From Chitinophaga pinensis (GTDB lineage: Bacteria; Bacteroidota; Bacteroidia; Chitinophagales; Chitinophagaceae): a stretch of DNA of 17,546 bases. This document shows, in pieces, positions 6,856 through 14,046 of this stretch; position 1 is the stretch's first letter, and each line of letters opens with the position of its first letter. The DNA lies in assembly GCA_945866165.1 (NCBI GenBank), contig CAMBGO010000024.1:1-17546 (forward strand). The letters run 5' to 3'. A program made the translations under genes and the position numbers. The notes under the pieces are model-generated. The model made no database searches and was not told where the DNA came from. It saw nothing but the letters and a program-made list of their open reading frames with translations.

Positions 6856-8145
6856 TTATTTCTTCATTAGGCTTTCAATCTCTTCAGCTTTCCTAGGTAT
6901 GTTCTTCATCAAATCAATATTCCCATTTTTTGTAATCCAAACATTGTTTTCAATTCGCACGCCCATGTTTTCTTCTTCAATATAAATGCCGGGTTCTACT
7001 GTGAAAACCATGCCTTGTTTGATAGGTTCAGTTTTTGTTCCCAAATCGTGCACGTCAATTCCAAGGTGATGAGAGATACCATGGTAGAGGTATTTTCTAT
7101 AGGCCCTGTTTTCTGGGCTTTCATTTTTTATATCTGTCTTGCTAAGCAAACCAATTTTTTGAAATGTTTTTGAAGCTTCATCACCCACTATATCTGTGTA
7201 TTTAACAACCGTGATTCCTGGCTTTAGAAGGCTTTTTGCATAATCATGAATATGAAGGCATGCGTTGTAAACTTCTTTTTGTCTTTTAGAAAACTTTCCA
7301 TTCACAGGGATTGTTCTGGTAAGATCGGCGCAGTAACTACCATACTCTGCACCAAAATCCATTAGGATTAATTCGCCATTTTTACATTGCTGATTATTGG
7401 CAACATAATGCAGTGTTCTTGCCCTGTCGCCACCCGCGATGATTGATCCATAGGCAGGTCCTGCAGACCTATTCATTAAAAATTCATGGTATATGGTTGC
7501 TTCAATTTCATTTTCCCAAACACCTGGTTTCACGAATTTCAATAGCCTTCGAAATGTTTTTTCTGTGATGTCGATGGCTTGTTGTAAAACAGCCACTTCA
7601 AGTGGTGATTTAATTGCCCTGAGATCACGCATGATCTTTGCTGAACGCAAATACCTGTGCAAAGGGTAACGGGATTTCATATCCTCTGCATATCGGTAAT
7701 CTCTTACGGCCAATAAATTGGCCTTCCTATCATTTTCATTTGTGTTGAGATAAATATTGTCGGAAAGATGAATCATCGTTTGTAACAATGCATCAATAGA
7801 ATCAAGCCAAACAATGTTTTTGATTCCAGATAATGCAGTCGCTTCACTAGCGCGGTGTCTTTTACCATCCCATTTTTCTTTTAGTTCATTTGGTCTAACT
7901 AGTACAAGTACTTCCTGTAATTTTTTTTCTGGGTGGTTTGGAAACAAAACAAGCATGCTATCTTCTTGCTTGATTCCTGTTAACCAATAAAGGTCTGTAT
8001 TTTGTTTGAATGGATACAAGGCATCGCCATTGCTTGGTATTTCATCATTGCTATTGAAAATTGCAATGCTATTTTTTTCCATTTGAGAAATGAATCTTTT
8101 CCTGTTATCTATAAAAATTTGTGGGTTGATGTTTTCTGAATACAT
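6856..8145 (-). CDS. pepP: Xaa-Pro aminopeptidase (M24B, aminopeptidase P)
   Basis: Dinuclear-metal (usually Mn) peptidase that releases an N-terminal residue preceding proline. The 429-residue protein has an N-terminal AMP_N domain (about 8-150, with KQNTDLYWLTG) and a C-terminal pita-bread domain. The five metal ligands are present: Asp263 in LMDFGAEYG, Asp274 in CADLTRT, His359 in HGISHHLG, Glu384 in FTVEPGIY and Glu399 in GVRIEN. I start it at ATG 8145 (MYSENINPQIF). The frame stays open to a TTG at 8169, but the 8 extra residues are not expected in the family. No signal peptide is seen, so it is cytoplasmic. It is separated from radC by 126 bp and from pssA by 80 bp. Confidence 0.94.
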   Translation of the reverse strand: MYSENINPQIFIDNRKRFISQMEKNSIAIFNSNDEIPSNGDALYPFKQNTDLYWLTGIKQEDSMLVLFPNHPEKKLQEVLVLVRPNELKEKWDGKRHRASEATALSGIKNIVWLDSIDALLQTMIHLSDNIYLNTNENDRKANLLAVRDYRYAEDMKSRYPLHRYLRSAKIMRDLRAIKSPLEVAVLQQAIDITEKTFRRLLKFVKPGVWENEIEATIYHEFLMNRSAGPAYGSIIAGGDRARTLHYVANNQQCKNGELILMDFGAEYGSYCADLTRTIPVNGKFSKRQKEVYNACLHIHDYAKSLLKPGITVVKYTDIVGDEASKTFQKIGLLSKTDIKNESPENRAYRKYLYHGISHHLGIDVHDLGTKTEPIKQGMVFTVEPGIYIEEENMGVRIENNVWITKNGNIDLMKNIPRKAEEIESLMKK

Positions 8146-8175
8146 GTTTAATATTTTGAATTTAATCAATGACTG

Positions 8176-8183
8176 CTAAGATA
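8176..8183 (-). promoter_or_regulatory. Possible -7 element for pepP
   Basis: On the minus strand this reads TATCTTAG, 7 of 8 positions matching TAnnTTTG, and lies 30 nt before the pepP ATG at 8145 in the radC-pepP gap. No clear -33 element is visible, so this is weak. Confidence 0.28.
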
Positions 8184-8271
8184 GCATATTTGCCATCGTT
8201 TATAAAACACAACCGTTGGCACTTGGGAAATCATTTGTCACACCGAACCAATAAAATTATGCAGACTTTAT

Positions 8272-8952
8272 TCAAATCATACCCTCATCCGCAAAGCTAT
8301 AATAGCCATCGGTGCTCACAATGATGTGATCAAGGATATTGATGTCAAAATATTTTGCCGCATTGCTTATTTTCGAAGTGAGTTCTTGATCAGCCCTTGA
8401 AGGCCTGAGGTTTCCTGAAGGATGGTTGTGACAAAGTATCAAACTTACCGCATCTTCTTCCAACGCTTTTTTTAAAATGATCCTCGGGTCTGCAACAGTA
8501 CCCGTGATTCCACCCGAACTGATAATCTCAAAGTGCCTGATTTTATTTGCCCTGTTCAAAAACACAACGGCAAAAACTTCATGGGGGAGGTCCATAAACC
8601 TTGCCTGAAGGTATTTCGCAACAGAAGCACTGCCACTAATGGTTTCAGTTTGCAAATGTTCTGATGCCATTCTTCGCCTTCCCAATTCCAATGCTGCATG
8701 TATCATGGTAGCCTTGGCCATTCCTATACCCTTGGTCTTCATCAGTTCCCTCACAGAAAACCTTGCTAAGTCAGATAGTTTTCCACTGCACTTTTGAATC
8801 AGTTCCATACCGAGCTCTAATGCCGACTTATCCCTTGTTCCATTTTGAATCAAAATAGCAAGTATTTCAGCATCGGAAAGCTGTCCGGCACCTTTTGATC
8901 TTAATTTTTCTCTTGGCTTATCGTCGGGGTTCCAGGTTTTGATGGGGGGCAT
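8272..8952 (-). CDS. radC: RadC family JAMM/MPN+ domain protein
   Basis: Member of the RadC (UPF0758) family; the old link to DNA repair is doubtful and the exact role is unknown. In 226 residues it has an N-terminal helix-hairpin-helix-like segment (about 20-95, with KTKGIGMAKA) and a C-terminal JAMM metalloprotease-like domain whose zinc site is complete: Glu125 in HEVFAVVF, HNHPSG (175-180) and Asp188 in PSRADQE. Length is normal and all key residues are intact, so it is not a decayed copy. It is a chromosomal copy with no mobile-element genes around it. Its start codon lies only 5 bp from a heptamer repeat array, which must therefore sit in its leader or promoter. Confidence 0.95.
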   Translation of the reverse strand: MPPIKTWNPDDKPREKLRSKGAGQLSDAEILAILIQNGTRDKSALELGMELIQKCSGKLSDLARFSVRELMKTKGIGMAKATMIHAALELGRRRMASEHLQTETISGSASVAKYLQARFMDLPHEVFAVVFLNRANKIRHFEIISSGGITGTVADPRIILKKALEEDAVSLILCHNHPSGNLRPSRADQELTSKISNAAKYFDINILDHIIVSTDGYYSFADEGMI

Positions 8953-8957
8953 AATTA

Positions 8958-8999
8958 GATATCAGATATCAGATGTCAGACGTCAGACGACAGACTTCA
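8958..8999. repeat. Heptamer array, locus 2 left arm
   Basis: Six tandem 7-bp units: GATATCA, GATATCA, GATGTCA, GACGTCA, GACGACA, GACTTCA. They have the same consensus and orientation as the left arm of locus 1. Bases 8979-8999 are complementary to 9089-9109 at 20 of 21 positions. The array begins 5 bp upstream of the radC start codon, between divergent genes. Confidence 0.85.
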
Positions 9000-9053
9000 G
9001 TGTTTTTTAATGATTTTGTGAGAAACAAGTTTATAAAATTTGATTTTTTCATC

Positions 9054-9109
9054 TGACTACTGTCGTCTGACGTCTGACTCCTGTCGTCTGACGTCTGTCG
9101 TCTGACGTC
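9054..9109. repeat. Heptamer array, locus 2 right arm
   Basis: Eight tandem units in inverted orientation: TGACTAC, TGTCGTC, TGACGTC, TGACTCC, TGTCGTC, TGACGTC, TGTCGTC, TGACGTC, followed at once by five T residues. It ends 7 bp before the probable prs -7 element, so the array occupies the -33 region of the prs promoter. It shares the 18-mer TCTGACGTCTGACTCCTG (9066-9083) with locus 1 (821-838). Confidence 0.85.
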
Positions 9110-9116
9110 TTTTTAT

Positions 9117-9124
9117 TACCTTCG
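9117..9124 (+). promoter_or_regulatory. Probable -7 element for prs
   Basis: TACCTTCG matches TAnnTTTG at all but one position and lies 17 nt before the prs ATG. The expected -33 site falls inside the heptamer array (about 9094-9098) and has no TTTG, so either the array supplies a divergent -33 sequence or the promoter is weak or activator-dependent. Confidence 0.4.
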
Positions 9125-9141
9125 CCCCACAACTACTTTTT

Positions 9142-10101
9142 ATGAACCGCAACGGCCCTTCTCTAAAAATCTTTTCCGGAACAAGTTCAGAATACCTTGC
9201 AGAAAAGATTGCAGTAGCTTATGGTACCAGCCTTGGCAAAATCAGCATTCAGCGCTTTAGCGATGGTGAAATTCAGCCAACATTCCTCGAAAGTATAAGA
9301 GGAGATTATGTTTTCCTAGTGCAAAGCACGTTTGCTCCGGGGGATAATCTCTTGGAATTGTTGTTAATGATCGACGCTGCCCGCAGGGCATCAGCCTACA
9401 AAATCATTGCCGTTATTCCTTATTTCGGATATGCTCGCCAGGACCGTAAAGACAAGCCAAGGGTTGCCATCGGGTCAAAACTAGTTGCGAACCTGCTTAC
9501 TGCTGCTGGGGCTGACCGTGTTGTAACTATGGACCTCCATGCTCCTCAGATTCAGGGTTTCTTTGACATCCCTGTAGACCACCTAGATAGCTCGGCAATT
9601 TTCATCCCATATATACGCAATCTTCAGCTTGAAAACCTTACCTTTGCCGCCCCCGACGTGGGAAGTGCCAATAGAATCAGGGAGGTAGCAAGCTATTTTA
9701 ACGTCGAAATGGTGATCTGTGACAAGCACAGAAAACGCGCCAATGAGATCGCAAGCATGGTGGTGATAGGAGATGTAACGAACAGGGATATTGTGCTGAT
9801 AGATGATATCTGTGATACTGCAGGAACATTGACAAAAGCAGCTAAGTTGCTGAAAGACAAGGGAGCAAGAAGTGTGAGAGCGTTATGTACACACCCTGTA
9901 TTGAGTGGAAATGCATACGCTAATATCGACAACAGTGTTTTGGAAGAATTGGTGATTTGTGATACGATTCCGTTGCAGGGACAATCATCCAAATTGAAGT
10001 TGTTAAGTGTTGCAGATTTGTTCGCATCGGCCATCAAAAATGCCTATGAAAACCAAAGCATCACAAGCCTGTTCATTCATTCTCAGCTAAAGAACAAGTG
10101 A
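9142..10101 (+). CDS. prs: Ribose-phosphate pyrophosphokinase (PRPP synthase)
   Basis: Makes PRPP from ribose-5-phosphate and ATP, feeding purine, pyrimidine, histidine, tryptophan and NAD synthesis. The 319-residue protein has the usual length and motifs: FSDGE (39-43), the catalytic flexible loop YFGYARQDRKDK (94-105), DLHAPQIQGFFDIPVDHL (131-148) and the PRPP-binding loop DIVLIDDICDTAGTL (216-230). It is a class I enzyme by these features. The start MNRNGPSLKIFSG places the conserved F-S/T-G at residues 11-13, as expected. It leads the order prs-rplY-pth, a widely conserved neighbourhood, with 39 bp to rplY. Its upstream region is shared with radC and contains the second heptamer element. 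Confidence 0.97.
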   Translation: MNRNGPSLKIFSGTSSEYLAEKIAVAYGTSLGKISIQRFSDGEIQPTFLESIRGDYVFLVQSTFAPGDNLLELLLMIDAARRASAYKIIAVIPYFGYARQDRKDKPRVAIGSKLVANLLTAAGADRVVTMDLHAPQIQGFFDIPVDHLDSSAIFIPYIRNLQLENLTFAAPDVGSANRIREVASYFNVEMVICDKHRKRANEIASMVVIGDVTNRDIVLIDDICDTAGTLTKAAKLLKDKGARSVRALCTHPVLSGNAYANIDNSVLEELVICDTIPLQGQSSKLKLLSVADLFASAIKNAYENQSITSLFIHSQLKNK

Positions 10102-10140
10102 TAAGGCATCAATCAAGTCATTTTTAAATACATATATACA

Positions 10141-10722
10141 ATGAAAACAGTTACAATCGAAGGACAATTGAGGACCGGAACTGGCAAATCAGCCGCCCGT
10201 CAGTTACGCTCTCAAGACTTGGTACCTGGTGTAATTTACGGGGGTGCGAAAGAAGTAATTTTTACTGCTACCGCAGTTGCTTTGAAGCCTTTTGTTTATA
10301 CGTCAGATTTCCAGAAAATTGACATCAAAGTGGATGGTCAAACATTCACATGCATTTTGAAAGATTTACAATTTGATAAGGTATCAGACAAGCTTATTCA
10401 CATTGATCTTCTCGAACTTGTAGAGGGTAAAAAAGTGAGTGCTACAATACCCCTCAAATTTACAGGTGCTGCTGCTGGCGTAAAAGCTGGAGGTAAATTA
10501 GAAATTAGGCTAAAGTCAGTAAAAGTAAAAACCTTGCCTAAATACCTAAGAGAAAATATTGAGGTTGACCTTACAAACCTTGAATTGAACACAAATATCA
10601 GGGTTCAGGACATCGTTGCTGATAACATCGAAATCCAAAACTCACCACGTATTCCTATCGCTTCCGTAACCATGACTCGTCAGCTGAAGCAGGAAGAAGC
10701 TGCTACTCCTGCAAAAAAGTAA
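10141..10722 (+). CDS. rplY: 50S ribosomal protein L25 (CTC/TL5 type)
   Basis: Binds 5S rRNA in the large ribosomal subunit. At 193 residues it is the long CTC form: an N-terminal L25 beta-barrel (about 1-90, with GTGKSAARQLR and VPGVIYGG) and a C-terminal TL5-type domain (about 95-180), then a short tail, EEAATPAKK, rich in Ala and Lys. The short E. coli L25 lacks the second domain. The gene follows prs by 39 bp and precedes pth; prs-ctc-pth is a well-known conserved order. A strong intrinsic terminator begins 33 bp after its stop, so most transcripts from prs probably end here. Confidence 0.95.
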   Translation: MKTVTIEGQLRTGTGKSAARQLRSQDLVPGVIYGGAKEVIFTATAVALKPFVYTSDFQKIDIKVDGQTFTCILKDLQFDKVSDKLIHIDLLELVEGKKVSATIPLKFTGAAAGVKAGGKLEIRLKSVKVKTLPKYLRENIEVDLTNLELNTNIRVQDIVADNIEIQNSPRIPIASVTMTRQLKQEEAATPAKK

Positions 10723-10755
10723 CGGAGAAAAAATAAACAAAGATTTATCTTTATA

Positions 10756-10784
10756 CCCTGTGATGAACTCACAGGGTTTTTTTT
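10756..10784 (+). terminator. Intrinsic terminator directly before the pth start codon
   Basis: Perfect 8-bp stem CCCTGTGA (10756-10763) and TCACAGGG (10769-10776), loop TGAAC, followed by eight T residues (10777-10784). The next base is the A of the pth ATG, so terminator and translation start are contiguous. Confidence 0.9.
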
Positions 10785-11360
10785 ATGGAAAAATTTCTGA
10801 TTGCTGGCCTAGGTAATATTGGTGATGAATATGCACATACCAGGCATAATATCGGTTTTGACGTTTTAAATTATTTTGTACAAAAACACAAGGCTACTTT
10901 TTCCATAGATAGGTTGGCATATCGAGCAGAAGTGAAATTAAAGGGACGAATGGTTATTTGTATATTACCAACCACCTTTATGAACCTCAGCGGCAAAGCA
11001 ATAAAATATTGGTTGGACAAAGAAAAGATAGACATCACAAAATTGCTGGTATTGGTTGATGAGCTTGCTGTTCCATTGGAAAAAATAAAAATCAAACCTG
11101 CCGGAAGCGACGGTGGGCATAATGGCTTGAGAAGTATTCAGGAAGTACTTCAAACAACATCATATCCTCGCTTGCGATTTGGCATAGGCAATAATTTTCC
11201 AAAGGGAATGCAAGTTGAATTTGTATTGGGGAAATGGAGCAATAAAGAAGTTCCCATCGTATCAAAAAAAATTGAAAAGTGCTCAGAAGCCATAGAACAA
11301 TTTGTGTTGACTGACCTTGAAAAAACAATGGCCAATTTCAATAATTTGGTATTTGAATAA
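10785..11360 (+). CDS. pth: Peptidyl-tRNA hydrolase
   Basis: Frees tRNA from prematurely released peptidyl-tRNA; normally essential. The 191 residues contain the Pth active-site set: Asn11 in AGLGNIG, catalytic His21 in TRHNIGF, Asn67 in FMNLSG, Asp92 in VDELAVP and His112 in GSDGGHNGLRS. Asp92 is followed by Glu where many homologues have a second Asp. The start is fixed by MEKFLIAGLGN, the standard N-terminus, although it directly follows the U-tract of a terminator and has no room for a Shine-Dalgarno sequence. Expression therefore depends on readthrough past the hairpin or on a promoter overlapping it; TATCTTTA at 10746-10753 is a possible -7 element. Confidence 0.96.
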   Translation: MEKFLIAGLGNIGDEYAHTRHNIGFDVLNYFVQKHKATFSIDRLAYRAEVKLKGRMVICILPTTFMNLSGKAIKYWLDKEKIDITKLLVLVDELAVPLEKIKIKPAGSDGGHNGLRSIQEVLQTTSYPRLRFGIGNNFPKGMQVEFVLGKWSNKEVPIVSKKIEKCSEAIEQFVLTDLEKTMANFNNLVFE

Positions 11361-11453
11361 ATGCGATAACTTAAAACTCATCTCTATTCGCTAACAATGA
11401 TTTAATTTTTGTCACTTTTTACAACTAACTTTTCACATCAATAATTACATAAC

Positions 11454-12065
11454 ATGAATATTTTTTGCATCGGAAGAAATTATGTTGAACACGCAAAAGA
11501 ACTTGGTAACGAAGTGCCCGAAGAACCAGTGATATTTATTAAGCCGCATACATCACTTTTAAAGGATAGCTCATCATTTTATTATCCCTCCTTTACCAAA
11601 GACCTGCACTATGAATGCGAGTTGGTTTTGAAAATTTGCAAGCAAGGTAAAAACATAGATGAAAACGAAGCGCGTGGGTATTATGACCAAATAACATTGG
11701 GCATTGATTTCACTGCAAGGGATGTTCAAAATGAATTGAAGACGAAAGGACTTCCTTGGGAAAAAGCAAAAGCCTGGGATGATGCTGCTGTTGTAGGTAG
11801 GTGGAAGTCACTTGCTGTTGATACCGATTGTGAGAATATTGGATTTACCATGATTAAAAATGGTCAACCCGTTCAAAAAGGTAATTCAGCACAAATGATT
11901 AATAGCTTCGATAAAATCATTTCCCATATTTCAATTTATTTTTCTTTGCATCCTGGCGACTTGATTTTTACTGGAACTCCTGCTGGTGTTGGTTCATGTG
12001 TAGTCGGGGATGTATTCGAAGGGTTGTATGAAAATGAATCACTTTTTAATTTAAAGGTGAATTGA
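11454..12065 (+). CDS. Fumarylacetoacetate hydrolase (FAH) family protein
   Basis: Compact FAH-fold enzyme of 203 residues, similar in size to FAHD1/YcgM proteins that act on acylpyruvates or oxaloacetate. Visible motifs are GRNYVEHAKELGN (7-19), IFIKP (27-31), the divalent-metal ligands Glu54 and Glu56 in HYECELVL and Asp85 in GIDFTARD, and GTPAGVG (174-180). No N-terminal extension is present, so it is a single-domain hydrolase, decarboxylase or tautomerase rather than a true fumarylacetoacetase. It follows pth by 93 bp, a gap with no clear terminator, and precedes the DUF4442 gene by 43 bp. Its substrate cannot be settled from the sequence or neighbours. Confidence 0.92.
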   Translation: MNIFCIGRNYVEHAKELGNEVPEEPVIFIKPHTSLLKDSSSFYYPSFTKDLHYECELVLKICKQGKNIDENEARGYYDQITLGIDFTARDVQNELKTKGLPWEKAKAWDDAAVVGRWKSLAVDTDCENIGFTMIKNGQPVQKGNSAQMINSFDKIISHISIYFSLHPGDLIFTGTPAGVGSCVVGDVFEGLYENESLFNLKVN

Positions 12066-12078
12066 TTTGATTCTTTAG

Positions 12079-12090
12079 AAATAATTATTT
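12079..12090. repeat. 12-bp AT palindrome
   Basis: AAATAATTATTT is a perfect palindrome lying 18 bp before the DUF4442 start codon. The same 12 bases form the core of the palindrome at 6813-6838. In AT-rich DNA this may be chance. Confidence 0.35.
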
Positions 12091-12108
12091 TCTTTTAAAA
12101 ACTATATC

Positions 12109-12600
12109 ATGGAACAAGCTGCGATGATTAAAAAATTGCAATCGGGTGGTTGGTTTAGGTTGTTCCTATTTAAGTCTTTACCAGCAGCTTTTTTTTCAGG
12201 CATAAGGCTTGATTCATTGTCTGAGAAAAGTTCAGTTGTTTCAATTCGATACAGTTGGTTTTCTCAAAACCCTTTCCGATCAATTTATTTTGCTTGTTTG
12301 GGTATGGCTGCAGAAATGAGTTCTGGCATACTCTCTCTTATACATACAAGACATATTAACCCCAGTGTTTCAATGTTGGTTTTAAGCATGAAAGCGGAAT
12401 TTCACAAAAAAGCTGTTGGTAAAATTCGATTTGAATGTAATGATGGAGTATTGATCAAGAATGCCGTTACTGCTGCAATAGAAACCCAAACGGGACAAAC
12501 CTGTGTTACGCATTCATTGGGTTTTGATGAAGTAGGAGTTTGTGTTGCAGAATTTTATATCACTTGGACCTTCAAGCAAAAATCAAAAAAAATATCATGA
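12109..12600 (+). CDS. DUF4442 hotdog-fold protein (possible thioesterase)
   Basis: A 163-residue protein that resembles DUF4442 family members, thought to adopt the hotdog fold of acyl-CoA thioesterases; no activity is established. The recognisable part is SWFSQNPFRSIYFACLGMAAEMSSG (in segments 49-73), with the long central helix carrying MAAEMSSG that such proteins place at the active site, followed by beta-rich sequence to residue 155. The C-terminus is Lys/Ser-rich. It has no signal peptide. Its stop overlaps the next start (ATGA, 12597-12600), so it is translationally coupled to a metallo-beta-lactamase RNA-processing enzyme. The connection between the two is not obvious. Confidence 0.75.
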   Translation: MEQAAMIKKLQSGGWFRLFLFKSLPAAFFSGIRLDSLSEKSSVVSIRYSWFSQNPFRSIYFACLGMAAEMSSGILSLIHTRHINPSVSMLVLSMKAEFHKKAVGKIRFECNDGVLIKNAVTAAIETQTGQTCVTHSLGFDEVGVCVAEFYITWTFKQKSKKIS

Positions 12601-14000
12601 AAATTGCTTTTCACGGTGCTGCAAAGTGTGTAACAGGTTCCAAGCATTTATTAACCCTGAATAATAATAAAAAGATATTGCTTGATTGTGGTATGTTCCA
12701 AGGCATGGGATTTGAAACAGATGGATTGAATAGGAGCTGGGGTTTTGATCCATCGGAAATTAGTTACCTTGTTTTATCACATGCCCATGTTGATCATAGT
12801 GGCTTAATTCCTAAATTGGTTAGTGAGGGGTTTAAAGGAAAAATATTTTGTACCCCCGCAACAAGAGAATTGACAACAGTATTACTTGAAGATTCTGCTG
12901 GTATCCAAGAAGATGAAATAAAGTATGTAAATAAAAAAAGAAAACTGATGAAGCTTCCTCCTCTTAAACCTTTATATACAAAGGACGAGGCAATTAAATG
13001 TAAGGATCAGTTTCATGTTATTGAATATGGTACTTGGTTTAACATTGAGGAAGGTATTGAATTGCTATATACAGATGCTGGTCATATTATTGGAAGTGCA
13101 GCAGTTCATCTCCGTATAACAGAAAATGGTAAAACAGAGCAGCTCACATTTAGTGGCGACGTTGGAAGATACCGTGATGTAATTTTGAAGTCGCCCGAAA
13201 TATTTTCTCAATCTGATTATATTATAATTGAATCTACTTATGGTAATAGTTTGCATGATTTGCACGTACCGACATTGGATCAATTTCGTGATTGGATTGA
13301 ACGCACATGCATAAAGCGAAAAGGAAAATTAATTATTGCTGCTTTTAGTGTAGGTAGAACCCAGGAAATATTATTTTCACTTAATCAACTTGAACTAGAG
13401 CGCCGTTTACCCGAAGTGGATTATTTCGTGGACAGCCCATTGAGTATTAAAGCAACTGAAATTGTAAAAAAGTACCCTCAGTATTTTAATAGTCGTATTC
13501 AAAAAATACTTGAACAAGATGAAGATCCCTTTAATTTCATGGGATTACAGTACATCAAGGATATTGAAGAATCGAAAATGCTAAATTTCAGGAATGAACC
13601 ATGTGTTATCATTTCCGCTAGTGGAATGGCGGATGCGGGCAGGGTGAAGCATCATATCAGTAATAATATTGAAAATTCAAGGAATAGTATTCTGATGACT
13701 GGATATTGTGAGCCTCATTCACTTGGTGCCAAATTACAATCTGATAGAAAAGATGTAAAAATATATGGAGTAAGTCATGAGATACATGCTGAAATTGGGA
13801 GTCTAAGAAGCATGAGTGCACATGGCGACTATGAAGACCTATCTCAATTCCTTGCTTGCCAGGATGTGAAGAAAGTAAAAAAAATATTCATTGTACATGG
13901 CGAACACCATGTTCAAGAAGATTTTAAGGAAAGACTTTTGAGAAAGGGATTTGTTGATGTTGAAGTACCTGAGTTGCACCAAGAATTTGGACTAGGGTAG
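12597..14000 (+). CDS. Metallo-beta-lactamase/beta-CASP RNA-processing exonuclease
   Basis: Cytoplasmic zinc-dependent RNase of the CPSF-73/YsnB-like group, 467 residues. Order of motifs: HAHVDH (62-67), metal-ligand His163 in DAGHIIGS, Asp188 in SGDVGRY, ESTYGN (212-217) opening the beta-CASP insert, VDSPLS (278-283), ISASGMADAGRV (339-350), SAHGD (407-411) with motif-B His409, and the C-terminal VHGEHH (433-438). The start at ATG 12597 (MKIAFHGAAKCVTGS) is the family N-terminus. The frame is open further upstream only inside the DUF4442 gene. Homologues are annotated as RNA-specific or ribonuclease-like MBL exonucleases. The gene ends 46 bp from a convergent TPM gene, with no obvious terminator. 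Confidence 0.95.
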   Translation: MKIAFHGAAKCVTGSKHLLTLNNNKKILLDCGMFQGMGFETDGLNRSWGFDPSEISYLVLSHAHVDHSGLIPKLVSEGFKGKIFCTPATRELTTVLLEDSAGIQEDEIKYVNKKRKLMKLPPLKPLYTKDEAIKCKDQFHVIEYGTWFNIEEGIELLYTDAGHIIGSAAVHLRITENGKTEQLTFSGDVGRYRDVILKSPEIFSQSDYIIIESTYGNSLHDLHVPTLDQFRDWIERTCIKRKGKLIIAAFSVGRTQEILFSLNQLELERRLPEVDYFVDSPLSIKATEIVKKYPQYFNSRIQKILEQDEDPFNFMGLQYIKDIEESKMLNFRNEPCVIISASGMADAGRVKHHISNNIENSRNSILMTGYCEPHSLGAKLQSDRKDVKIYGVSHEIHAEIGSLRSMSAHGDYEDLSQFLACQDVKKVKKIFIVHGEHHVQEDFKERLLRKGFVDVEVPELHQEFGLG

Positions 14001-14046
14001 AATTAAGCTAGTTGCTATTATTTGGCAATTAGTTTATTTAGGAAAT

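Noticed and set aside
8146..8169. TTG start for pepP giving 8 more residues
   Set aside because: An ATG at 8145 gives the usual N-terminus. The extension is AT-rich and unlike the family.
8216..8222. TTGGCAC as a sigma-54 -24 element
   Set aside because: The matching -12 TTGC is absent at the required spacing, and the site points away from both flanking genes.
11408..11433. Promoter for the FAH-family gene (TTTG ... TAACTTTT)
   Set aside because: The 14-nt spacing is too short for the Bacteroidota pair and the -7 box is imperfect.
12540..12596. Upstream extension of the beta-CASP RNase
   Set aside because: It lies within the end of the DUF4442 gene and precedes the standard MKIAFHGAA N-terminus.
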